DNA of 64,000 nucleotides from Lotus japonicus (taxonomy: Eukaryota > Streptophyta > Magnoliopsida > Fabales > Fabaceae): positions 81,360,292-81,424,291 of the forward strand of contig NC_080043.1 of NCBI RefSeq assembly GCF_012489685.1, written 5' to 3'. Position numbers and translations under genes: made by a program. Below, one piece after another: positions 21,161-29,707 of this stretch. The notes under the pieces are model-generated. The model saw only the letters and a list, made by a program, of their open reading frames with translations, made no database searches and had not been told where the DNA came from. Numbering within the stretch: position 1 is the stretch's first letter; every line of letters begins with the position of its first letter.

Positions 21161-24100
21161 TTGGAGTGGCTATTTCATGCTGAACAGTTTTTTCAGCTAC
21201 ACCAAACCCCTCCTGCTCAACGTCTGGAGCTGGTTTCCTTCTATATGCAAGGAGATGCCCTTAGTTGGTACCGTTGGATGCATAACAACTACCAACTTTC
21301 TTCTTGGGAAGCTTTCACACGTGCCTTGGCCATTCGTTTCGGTCCTTCTGCATATGAGAATCACCAACAAGAGCTCTTTAAACTTCAACAAACTTCCACA
21401 GTGGCTGAATATCAAACCCGATTTGAGAAGGTTTCAAATCAGGTTGTGGGTTTGTCTCCGGAAGCGGTGCTGGACTGTTTTATCTCCGGATTGGTACCTG
21501 AAATCAAAAGAGAGTTAGCCATACTTAAACCTTATTCCGTTTCTCAAGCCATTGGAATTGCAAAGCAAATCGAAGCAAAAATAAAGGAGTCAAGGAGTTC
21601 TCAGCAGCGGGTTTTTCGTCCAAACCAGTCGCATTTCACTTCCCCCTCAACTGCCATAGTTCCATCTCAGCCGAGGCCCCTAGCTTCTTCCTCACAAGCT
21701 CCCAAACCCGTGGCCTCCTCCTCATTGCCCATTAAGAGGCTCAACTCTGCTCAAATGCAGGAGCGTAGAGCCTTGGGACTTTGTTTCAACTGTGATGAAA
21801 AATACACTATAGGTCACAAGTGTCAACCCCGCTTATTTTTATTGATGTTGGCTGATGAGGTTCAGGAGACTCAAGAGGCTGCTATTTCTCTCCTTTCTGA
21901 CACGGTTGAGGATGTGACAGTTCCAGTGCACGAAGAGGCCATGCATTTCCAACTCTCCGACCAAGCTTTACATGGTAGGCCTTCTCCTAGAACTCTGAAA
22001 TTTACAGCTATAGTTAATGGACACCCTGTGGTAGTATTGGTAGACACCGGCAGCTCCAATAATTTTGTTCCTCCACGCACGGTATCCTTTTTGCACCTTA
22101 AGGTGACCCCTATACCCACATTTCCTGTGATGGTGGGTAACGGAGCTCATATTCCTTGTGCTGGATACATTCCCGACATAGAGGTCACATTTGCTGGTAA
22201 CACCTTTCATATTCCCTTCTATGTTATGGACCTCCAAGGGGCTGATTTTGTGCTGGGTTTAGACTGGTTAAAAACTTTGGGAAAAGTCATTTCTGATTTC
22301 AGCATACCTTCTATGTCATTTGTGGTTAATGGGAAAACTTGTACCCTTGAAGGAGAGCCGCTGCCACCTTCTTCTCACGCCTCATTTAACCATTTCCAAC
22401 GTCTTATTCACACCGATGCCATCGCTGAATGCCATACAATAACCTTCCTTCCGTCACCACCATCCACACCTTCACCACAATTCCTTACCCTTGAAAATTT
22501 ATCCACCCCACCTCCAGACTTTGACCCGGCTCTTTGGGAGCTTCTCCAAAGTTATGCCCCGGTTTTCTCAACCCCTCATGGCCTACCGCCCACCCGCTTT
22601 CACGATCATCACATTAACCTCCTTCCCAATACCCCACCGGTAAATGTGAGGCCTTACCGATACCCTCACTCTCAAAAGGAGGCTATGGCAACAATCCTTA
22701 CGGATATGTTGCAAGAAGGCATTGTAGTTCCCAGCACAAGCCCATACTCATCACCGGTGCTTCTCATTAAAAAGAAGGATGGTACTTGGCGATTTTGTGT
22801 GGATTTTCGGAGCCTCAACTCCATCACCATTAAAGACCGCTTTCCCATTCCCACCATTGATGAATTGTTGGATGAACTTGGCGGTGCTTCTCATTTCTCT
22901 AAGCTGGACCTTCGTTCCGGTTTTCATCAAATTAGATTGGCTACTGAAGACACTCACAAAACAGCTTTTAGGACGGTTGATGGGCATTATGAGTTCTTAG
23001 TGATGCCTTTCGGCCTCACCAATGCTCCTTCAACTTTCCAAGCCGCCATGAATGACCTTTTGCGCCCTTTCTTGCGACGGTTTGTGCTTGTCTTCTTTGA
23101 TGATATATTGGTATATAGCCCCTCCCTTTCAGCCCACATGACACACCTTAAGGAGGTATTGGAAGTGCTTCTTTCACACAAGTTCTACGCCAAGCTCCCC
23201 AAGTGCATTTTTGGGGTGACTTCGGTGAGCTATTTGGGCCATATAATTTCTGCCAATGGAGTAGGACCTGATCCCTCCAAGGTCCAAGCAATTGTTGATT
23301 GGCCGGTTCCCCGCAACCTCACGGCATTGCGCGGCTTCTTAGGGCTTACCGGATTTTATCGCCGGTTCATCAAGAATTATGCAGCCCATGCTTCTCACCT
23401 CACTGACCTCTTGAAACAAGACCAAAAGGATAAGCATACCTTGCTGCCCTGGTCCTCTGCAGCTGCGGATTCCTTCCAGCACTTGAAGGATTTGATCATT
23501 TCTGCTCCGGTATTGGTACTGCCGGATTTCTCAGCCACTTTTGACATTGAGACGGATGCTTCTGGAACCGCCGTGGGTGCAGTTCTATCACAAAAGGGGC
23601 ACCCTATCTCCTTTTTCAGCAAGAAACTCACGCTGCAAATGCAACATCAATCAACTTATGTGAGAGAGATGTATGCAGTAACCGAGGCGGTAAAGAAATG
23701 GCGTCAATACTTGATTGGCCACAAGTTCAGAATTTACACTGATCAACAAAGTCTCAAACATTTGATGACTCAAACGTTCCAAACCCCAGATCAGATCAAG
23801 TGGGCAACCAAGCTTTTGGGATTTGACTATGAGATTTTTTACAAACCTGGTTCAGAGAACCGCGTAGCAGACGCCCTTTCTCGCTGTCATTCCTCTGAAT
23901 TACCCTTGCTGGCTGCTATTTCTTCTCCTGTCCCGGAAATCATTACTCAGTTGAAACAATATTACAAGACTCCTGAAGGTATTCAGCTAATAGTAGACAA
24001 GTCCACCCTACCACATTTTAGAGTCCATCACGAGGTTTTATATTTCAAGGATGGTCTATTTGTTCCTGAACATGACCAGTGGCGTACCTCCATCCTCTCG

Positions 24101-25816
24101 GAGTATCATGCCTCACCGGCAGCGGGACATTCTGGATTAAAGCCAACTCTAGCTCGCCTCATGGCTTCATTCAACTGGCCTGGCATACAAACAGAAACAA
24201 AAACTTTCATCAAACAGTGCCTCCCTTGTCAGTACAACAAATATGTTCCAGCAAAGAAGAGTGGTTTGCTACAACCTTTACCTACTCCCGCTCAGATTTG
24301 GGAGGATATTTCGATGGATTTCATTACAGGGCTTCCCCCCTCTCATGGGCACACAGTGGCTTGGGTCATTGTTGATAGATTGTCCAAATATGCTCATTTT
24401 GTGGCTCTCCCAGCTAACTTCACAGCTACTTCCTTGGCAAATCGCTTCTCAAGCGAAATATGCCGCCTACACGGCATTCCCCGCTCAATAGTCTCTGATC
24501 GTGACAAGATCTTCCTCAGCCATTTTTGGCGTGATTTGTTCCGAGTTTATGGCACCAAACTGCGCTTCAGCACAGCCTATCACCCCGAGACCGACGGTCA
24601 AACTGAGGTGGTTAACCGAGGGCTTGAGACTTATCTCCGATGTTTCGCCGGCGAGCAACCGCGATCCTGGTACAAGTTTTTGCACCTTGCTGAATTGTGG
24701 TACAACACTAGTTTCCATTCAGCTGCTGGCATGACCCCTTTTCAGGCAGTTTATGGTCGTCCTCCACCTTCCTTGTTAGCTTATGTTCCTGGAAGCTCAG
24801 CTATTCAGTCCCTGGATGAGTCATTACAGCAAAGGACCCAGATATTAGAGTCCTTAAAAGCCAACCTTCAACGGGCTCAACACCGAATGAAAATACAAAA
24901 GGACAAGAGCAGAAGAGAAGTTACCTTTGAGGAAAATGCTTGGGTCTTGCTCCGTTTACAGCCGTACCGCCAACGTAGCCTTGCTCATAGGTTGAGCAAC
25001 AAGCTTGCAAAACGTTTCTATGGTCCCTTCCGAGTGAAACGCCGAATTGGGTCCGTGGCCTATGAACTGGACTTACCACCAACTAGCAAGTTGCACAATG
25101 TGTTCCACGTCTCTTTGCTCAAGGTTTTTCATGGAGATCCTTCTGCCCACTTTGCCCCTTTGCCCCCTCTAGCTCACGATATCCTTGTTGAGGTCCCAGC
25201 TGCAGTAGCTTTGCCTCCTTCACCAGAAGAGAACAAGAACAAGGCCCTTGCTGAAGATACCAACGCAGGGAGCGTTTCTTCTCCAGCCTCAGAGGAAGAA
25301 TATAGCGAAAATTATGCTGCAAATAGAGGGGATGAGGCTCTCTCATCGGTAACAGAGAAGAAAAAAGGAACAGAGGTTAATGAATATGGAGAGAAGGAAG
25401 TTTTGAATGCACATGAAAATTCTGAAGTGATTCAATCTGAAGTGATTCAATCAGCTTTAAAGAGCCCAAGTCTCATCCCATCAGACACAACTCCCAATCA
25501 CCCTATCACCACTCGCGCGTCCCCAACACCCCTTTCTCTTCCTCAGGCTCGTGAAGCTATTGTCCCAACATCTCCCAATTGTCCCCTGGTCAAAGACTCC
25601 AATCTGCTTGGAAAACCGACCCCAAACACGTTAACTCCCCCTCCTCCACACAATGGGAATCACGTGACTCAACCAAGACTTGAGGACAAGTCTCCTCTTG
25701 AGGATCAGGGGATTGATAGCTCCAATTCTGATGGGCTCCCCATAACTGAGAGCTCCAGGCCCAAGAGAGTGATCACACGGCCCAAGTGGTGGAACAACTA
25801 CACAGTACCTAAATAA
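21161..25816 (+). CDS. gypsy gag-pol polyprotein
   Basis: 1551 codons are open from here. The first codon is TTG, not a true start, because the frame continues upstream into gag. Domains by residue: capsid-like retrotransposon gag, 1-150; zinc knuckle with C208 (CFNCDEK...GHKC); aspartic protease around D295 (VLVDTGSSN); reverse transcriptase with FFDDILVYS, D647-D648; RNase H with D799 (TDASG); integrase with an HHCC finger (GHSGLK...CLPCQ), then D1053, D1113 and E1149 (D-59-D-35-E spacing); and a GPY/F module at 1285-1310 (RFYGPF). No chromodomain follows GPY/F. Instead about 180 residues of low-complexity acidic/Pro/Ser sequence lead to a basic tail (RPKRVITRPKWWNNYTVPK) encoded inside the 3' LTR. 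All catalytic motifs are present; whether it can move is unknown because gag is broken. Confidence 0.92.
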   Translation: MEWLFHAEQFFQLHQTPPAQRLELVSFYMQGDALSWYRWMHNNYQLSSWEAFTRALAIRFGPSAYENHQQELFKLQQTSTVAEYQTRFEKVSNQVVGLSPEAVLDCFISGLVPEIKRELAILKPYSVSQAIGIAKQIEAKIKESRSSQQRVFRPNQSHFTSPSTAIVPSQPRPLASSSQAPKPVASSSLPIKRLNSAQMQERRALGLCFNCDEKYTIGHKCQPRLFLLMLADEVQETQEAAISLLSDTVEDVTVPVHEEAMHFQLSDQALHGRPSPRTLKFTAIVNGHPVVVLVDTGSSNNFVPPRTVSFLHLKVTPIPTFPVMVGNGAHIPCAGYIPDIEVTFAGNTFHIPFYVMDLQGADFVLGLDWLKTLGKVISDFSIPSMSFVVNGKTCTLEGEPLPPSSHASFNHFQRLIHTDAIAECHTITFLPSPPSTPSPQFLTLENLSTPPPDFDPALWELLQSYAPVFSTPHGLPPTRFHDHHINLLPNTPPVNVRPYRYPHSQKEAMATILTDMLQEGIVVPSTSPYSSPVLLIKKKDGTWRFCVDFRSLNSITIKDRFPIPTIDELLDELGGASHFSKLDLRSGFHQIRLATEDTHKTAFRTVDGHYEFLVMPFGLTNAPSTFQAAMNDLLRPFLRRFVLVFFDDILVYSPSLSAHMTHLKEVLEVLLSHKFYAKLPKCIFGVTSVSYLGHIISANGVGPDPSKVQAIVDWPVPRNLTALRGFLGLTGFYRRFIKNYAAHASHLTDLLKQDQKDKHTLLPWSSAAADSFQHLKDLIISAPVLVLPDFSATFDIETDASGTAVGAVLSQKGHPISFFSKKLTLQMQHQSTYVREMYAVTEAVKKWRQYLIGHKFRIYTDQQSLKHLMTQTFQTPDQIKWATKLLGFDYEIFYKPGSENRVADALSRCHSSELPLLAAISSPVPEIITQLKQYYKTPEGIQLIVDKSTLPHFRVHHEVLYFKDGLFVPEHDQWRTSILSEYHASPAAGHSGLKPTLARLMASFNWPGIQTETKTFIKQCLPCQYNKYVPAKKSGLLQPLPTPAQIWEDISMDFITGLPPSHGHTVAWVIVDRLSKYAHFVALPANFTATSLANRFSSEICRLHGIPRSIVSDRDKIFLSHFWRDLFRVYGTKLRFSTAYHPETDGQTEVVNRGLETYLRCFAGEQPRSWYKFLHLAELWYNTSFHSAAGMTPFQAVYGRPPPSLLAYVPGSSAIQSLDESLQQRTQILESLKANLQRAQHRMKIQKDKSRREVTFEENAWVLLRLQPYRQRSLAHRLSNKLAKRFYGPFRVKRRIGSVAYELDLPPTSKLHNVFHVSLLKVFHGDPSAHFAPLPPLAHDILVEVPAAVALPPSPEENKNKALAEDTNAGSVSSPASEEEYSENYAANRGDEALSSVTEKKKGTEVNEYGEKEVLNAHENSEVIQSEVIQSALKSPSLIPSDTTPNHPITTRASPTPLSLPQAREAIVPTSPNCPLVKDSNLLGKPTPNTLTPPPPHNGNHVTQPRLEDKSPLEDQGIDSSNSDGLPITESSRPKRVITRPKWWNNYTVPK

Positions 25817-26010
25817 TAAGAATTAAGAGAGAGTAGGATTATGACAAGTGTAAGGCTAGTTATTCTCAAGTGACCAATGATATATGAGCTGTATTGAAGA
25901 TTCCAGAAAAGAAGGAAATATTTGAAAAGTTTATCTTTTTTCTAGTTTGTCTTTATTGCTCTGCTAGGGTTTTAGTAGAATAGAATAGTAGAGAGTAGAA
26001 CTTACCACCA
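25714..26010 (+). repeat. 3' LTR of gypsy element
   Basis: 297 bp. The last 34 codons of the polyprotein and its stop (25,814-25,816) lie within it. Consequently the 5' LTR carries the same short frame (20,398-20,498). Confidence 0.93.
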
Positions 26011-26613
26011 CTGTCATGTTACTTCCTATCTGTTTATTTTATGTACTCTTTTGATGATATAGAATCTAATCCCAAATTTAAAGCTAATATAAATAAGATG
26101 TGTATATCCATCTTGATTCTGCTCGTATTGATCCTGATCGAGTTAACACATAATTTTCTTACCTCTCCCCCCCCCCCCTTCCTTTGGATATTTGTATCAA
26201 ATTATAACAAAAAATGTACATTTGGACCAAAGTTACAAATGAAGGGTAGTCTGATAACAATTGGAAACTTTTTATTCATAAATAACATGTGTTATATAGA
26301 GGCACTGAGCTCCTTAATGTCTTAATGTTAAGATTGTGTATAATTTAGTTATCATAAGCCTGTTGTAGTTTGACAAGAATTGAAGGACAACTTTGAAGCA
26401 CATTGAAGGACAACTTTTCTTATCTGGAAGATCAAAGTAAAAGCTTGCGCAGTACTTCAATATATATCAAAACTGAAAATTAAGTGATTAATTTCAAATA
26501 ATGACACGTGCTGAATCCAAGTGAGCTGGCTTTGATCAAGGTATTTTGGAGCATGAGAAACTTCCATGCTTTTAAGATGATAACTATTTTATTTTTTTGA
26601 TGATACTTATATT
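26011..26613. other. intergenic
   Basis: AT-rich, with a C-run at about 26,166-26,179. AATTGAAGGACAACTTT is tandemly repeated at about 26,379-26,418. No gene was recognised. Confidence 0.4.
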
Positions 26614-26625
26614 CTCAATTTGTAT

Positions 26626-27317
26626 TTCATCCGAGAAAAGGGAAGGGGTGGGGATAGATGGTTAGGTTTCTGGTAGAGGAGTTGGTTTGGCATTTCATCT
26701 GCCTTACCAACTGCTGCCAGCGATCATCTCTTACAACATCGCTTTGATAGATAGATCGCGAAATCAGAAGAATGGAAGCAGGCTAATTTGGATGGCAGTC
26801 ACTTTCTCTATTTGGATTTGCAGGAAAAATGCAGTATTTGGCAATGTGATCCCTGACGCTTGAGAGGCATTCGGATTGGTTCAATACAGATCCTGGAAAT
26901 GGCTCCAAGCAAAGGTACAAGGCTTTAGCTATTCTTTCTTTGAATGGTTGAACCAACCCTTGATGGGCTGTAGATGATGAATAATATTGGAGTTCATTTG
27001 CCAACTGATTTTGTTGGGTCATATGTGGGTTCTGTGTGGTTGGGTGCTGTTATGTTTGATGAAGATTTTCCAAGTTTTCTGCAATCTGTCTGGTCTGTGT
27101 TGCGCTTCTCTGATAGCTTTCTTTGCCAATTGGCAGTTGGCTTAGTGGGGGTATTGGTTTGAGTGTTTTGTTTCGCTTAGTAGGTGATTAATGCATTTCC
27201 CTTTCCCTATTGCTAGGTGTTTTAATTTACTTTCTTTCAATTTGCAGCAGTGGTGTCTCACTGTTAGCTGATATCTATCTTATTTCTTGTACTTGGGTTC
27301 TACCAAAAATATATATA
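26626..27317 (+). mobile_element. 5'-truncated L1-type LINE
   Basis: The target duplication CTCAATTTGTAT flanks it (26614-26625 and 27318-27329). The left part encodes decayed ORF2 C-terminus: ALPTAASDHLLQH near 26,700, and IWICRKNAVFGNV then VQYRSWKWLQAKVQGFSY near 26,810-26,930, with stops and frame changes. This matches the zf-RVT/tail region of plant L1 elements. A 3' UTR with T-rich sequence and an (AT)n tail follows. Confidence 0.75.
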
Positions 27318-27329
27318 CTCAATTTGTAT

Positions 27330-27900
27330 GCATTCTCTTTTCTAATGAAAATCTATTCCATTCTGTTGAGCAGGTCATTTTCAAATTCTGTTTCTTGGCA
27401 CTCCTTGCTGTTTGTGGCTACTTGGCTGGGTCACTCCTGTGCTTTTTAAATGTATACTATCTCAGTACCTTAAAGTAGTTACTTTTTAAAAAAGAGCAAC
27501 AAAGTATTCTCATAACCCCACTATCCATATTATACTATCTCAGCACCATAAGGAACTTCTTATTTCCCAGTCCCATGATTATTTTAAACGTATTAATGTA
27601 ATTGTATACGTATGTGTTTCAGATTGTGTTGCCCATTACTTCGATTCTAGAGAAGCCCAACGGAAATGATGAGAAGTCTCACAAAAAACTGCAAGGCTAC
27701 AAGTGTGTGCTACATTGCGAAGAATATACAGAAGAATCTCTAAGGTATACAGAAATTGCCTTTGACCTTTTCTAATCATTCTCTTTCTCTAAGGTATACA
27801 GAAAAAGCCTATCCGCCCAAGTCAATATATTTTGACCAAAATTAAGCTATAGGACAAGAAATGAAGAAAAAGTGGATGTCTCTAATTTGTCACAACCCTG
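27330..27900. other. region downstream of SAUR-1 with an exon-like segment
   Basis: AT-rich. It includes the possible exon at 27623-27744 and a partial duplication of TCTCTAAGGTATACAGAAA (27,737 and 27,788). The final 60 bp (GGACAAGAAATGAAG..AAAGTGGATGTCT.TAATTTGTCAC) is the conserved 3' flank shared by SAUR-1, -3, -4, -5 and the SAUR fragment at 61.2 kb. Confidence 0.5.
27623..27744 (+). pseudogene. exon-like segment of unknown gene
   Basis: 122 bp open throughout (IVLPITSILEKPNGNDEK, then HKKLQGYKCVLHCEEYTEES). It is bounded by an acceptor-like TATGTGTTTCAG and a donor-like TCTAAG|GTATAC. I do not recognise the family. No neighbouring exons are visible, so this is at most a relict exon. 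Confidence 0.3.
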
Positions 27901-28218
27901 CTAAATGCTAATCTTAATTTTTAGTTTTCTGTTGGAGTTTTTGATGAACCACTCTTCAAAAGCATGTGCTTCAAATGGGATCCTGAGAACACCTTCATTG
28001 GTGAATCCGTATTCTTCTGCTGTCCTACCTAGAAGCTCACAGAAAAATGCATCGCGAAGTGCTTTTATGTGAACAATAAATCGCGTGCAATTGTCCTCAT
28101 TTGTGCCAACACTAATTGGAACATAACCTTTTGGAGCCAACAACAGTGGACATTCTATGCGCTTGTGAGCACTGCCAACACCAACCCACCCACTTAACTT
28201 ACTTCCTTTAGCTCCCAT
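27901..28218 (-). CDS. SAUR family protein (cluster copy 1)
   Basis: An intronless 105-residue SAUR. N-terminus MGAKGSKLSGWV; the core starts at LLAPKGYVPISVGTNED, about residue 27, with TRFIVHIKALRDAFFCELL and then EEYGFTNEGVLRIPFEAHAF; the tail is basic (NSNRKLKIKISI). MGxxGSK with Ser6-Lys7 fits an N-myristoylation signal, suggesting membrane association (inference). It is the left-most of five paralogues, all on the minus strand. Its coding frame is intact. However, its leader is broken 46 bp upstream of the ATG by a 3.7-kb Helitron insertion, leaving its TATA box near 32,019. It may therefore be silent or driven by Helitron sequence. Confidence 0.88.
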   Translation of the reverse strand: MGAKGSKLSGWVGVGSAHKRIECPLLLAPKGYVPISVGTNEDNCTRFIVHIKALRDAFFCELLGRTAEEYGFTNEGVLRIPFEAHAFEEWFIKNSNRKLKIKISI

Positions 28219-28260
28219 TGCCTTTAATTTCCTTTCTCTTCTTATGAGAAATTAATAGCC

Positions 28261-28261
<1 letters not shown>

Positions 28262-28296
<35 letters not shown>

Positions 28297-28312
28297 ATAT
28301 CTATATATATAT
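28262..28312. repeat. (CTAT)n / (AT)n microsatellite
   Basis: About nine CTAT units followed by an AT-rich tail, at the 5' end of the Helitron. The repeat has probably expanded from the element's TCTA-type terminus. Confidence 0.8.
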
Positions 28313-29707
28313 ATATGTAAAGCTCACTTGAGCTTTTGCATTAAACTCATTAGCAAAGAGTATTAAATGCATTCAATCATTTAATTCTCAAATTAAAAAC
28401 TAAAAAAAATTATTGTCAATATTAAAAATTAATTTTGTTAAAAAAAACTGAAATTTTCTTTAGTTTTGCATTTGACAAATATTGAAAATTAAAATTAGTT
28501 AATAATAAAATAATATTTTTAATAAATAATGTAGATAAATAGTTTTAAAATTAAAAAGCGCCGCTAAAATGAATTTAAGTTAACTATAACATATATGTGC
28601 ATTATTGAAAAAATATCTAATAATAATTTTGATCTATGATATATTAGTAAAAATTACTTATCCATGAGAGGGTTGTTCTCATGAATCATTTGCTATTAAT
28701 AATATTCATCTTTTGTTGTAAAAAAAAATTACTTAAGGAAGCATAATAGACAAAAATAATAATAGTCAAAGTTGAATAAATGTTCGTTGTGAGAGACATA
28801 TCCATTTAATGTGATCGTAGAACCTCGAGAGATTATAAGTCTCTTGGCTATCGGCTTTGAGAAAACATTCGGAAACCAAATAAGTTAAATAAATTTAAAT
28901 TCGCTTGATAATATTTTAAGCTATTTATGTTATCACGTATCATAATTCTAAAATTTAAAATTAATTTATTCTTCTTGACCTTGACAAGTCACAACAAATG
29001 ACTTTCTTGGTAAAAAGTTGGATTGGGCGAGCCCCTCACACCCTAGAGGAACTTGCCCAGGGACGAACAAGACCTAAAAGAGAGGAACTCGCTAGGGGTG
29101 AGAGAAAGGACTTAGGAGATTAGAGACCCCCTTAGGGCAAGCGCCAGGGGCGGTTGATGTATGTAAGGGAGTTGGGCCGAGTGAGGTACGACCCAACAAG
29201 CCCCATTAGTGGCAAAGTTAGGGTTTCATGTAACCTCTATAAAAGGGGACTTTATGATCATTGCAAAGGATCATTCGGCATTTATTCTAAAGGATTAGGC
29301 TATTACTAAACCCATGCTTTACTAGGGTTTGAGGCTTATACCATTCTTGAGTGTTCATTTCCAGAACAAAAGTATAAAAAATGATATTAAAATTTATTTC
29401 ATGACACTAGCACTTAACATTTTTTTACGTAATTTAAATATTTCAAATTAACTTAATAATTTTTCATAAATTTTTTTATTTCTAAAAATCATTTCTATGC
29501 TAATAATTAAATATCAATAATAAAATTTGAGTAATATTAATTATTTATACAAAAAAATCTAATAATATTTATTGAAATGTCTTAACACAGTTTATTTACA
29601 ATTATAATTAAAAAATATTTTTTTATTTATTTAAACTATAATAATTTATATATAATGTTAAAAAATATTGTAAGTAAACCCGTGCAACGCACGGGTATAA
29701 TATCTAG
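28264..29707 (+). mobile_element. non-autonomous Helitron (copy A)
   Basis: The 3' end has the Helitron signature: a perfect 8-bp stem hairpin, ACCCGTGC-AAC-GCACGGGT (29,678-29,696), 7 nt, then CTAG at 29,704-29,707. The 5' end begins TC after an A. Paralogous SAUR leaders at 57,120 and 63,108 read ATAGCCCTTTGTAAATG where this one reads ATAGCCCTA | element | TGTAAATG, confirming insertion between A and T without target duplication. No Rep/helicase gene. A solo LTR is nested inside (29019-29368). Confidence 0.85.
29019..29368. mobile_element. solo LTR nested in Helitron A
   Basis: 350 bp with TG...CA ends (TGGATTGGGC...CCAGAACA), bounded by the 5-bp duplication AAAGT (29014-29018 and 29369-29373). 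The related Helitron B has the uninterrupted site, TAAAAAGTATAAAAAATG, at about 31,590-31,607. An internal TATAAAAG at 29,238 is a likely promoter TATA. No internal domain or second LTR is present, so it arose by LTR-LTR recombination. Confidence 0.85.

Larger units (their letters stand above)
20396..26010 (+). mobile_element. Ty3/gypsy LTR retrotransposon (Reina-like), young
   Basis: 5615 bp. The two 297-bp LTRs (20396-20692 and 25714-26010) start TGATAGCTCC, end CTTACCACCA and differ at one position that I can find (C/T near 20,530 and 25,850). The flanking 5-bp sites are ATGTC and CTGTC, a target duplication with one mismatch. Between the LTRs lie gag and a long pol frame in the order protease, RT, RNase H, integrase, the gypsy order. 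The purine-rich GAGGATCAGGGGAT precedes the 3' LTR. Confidence 0.93.
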
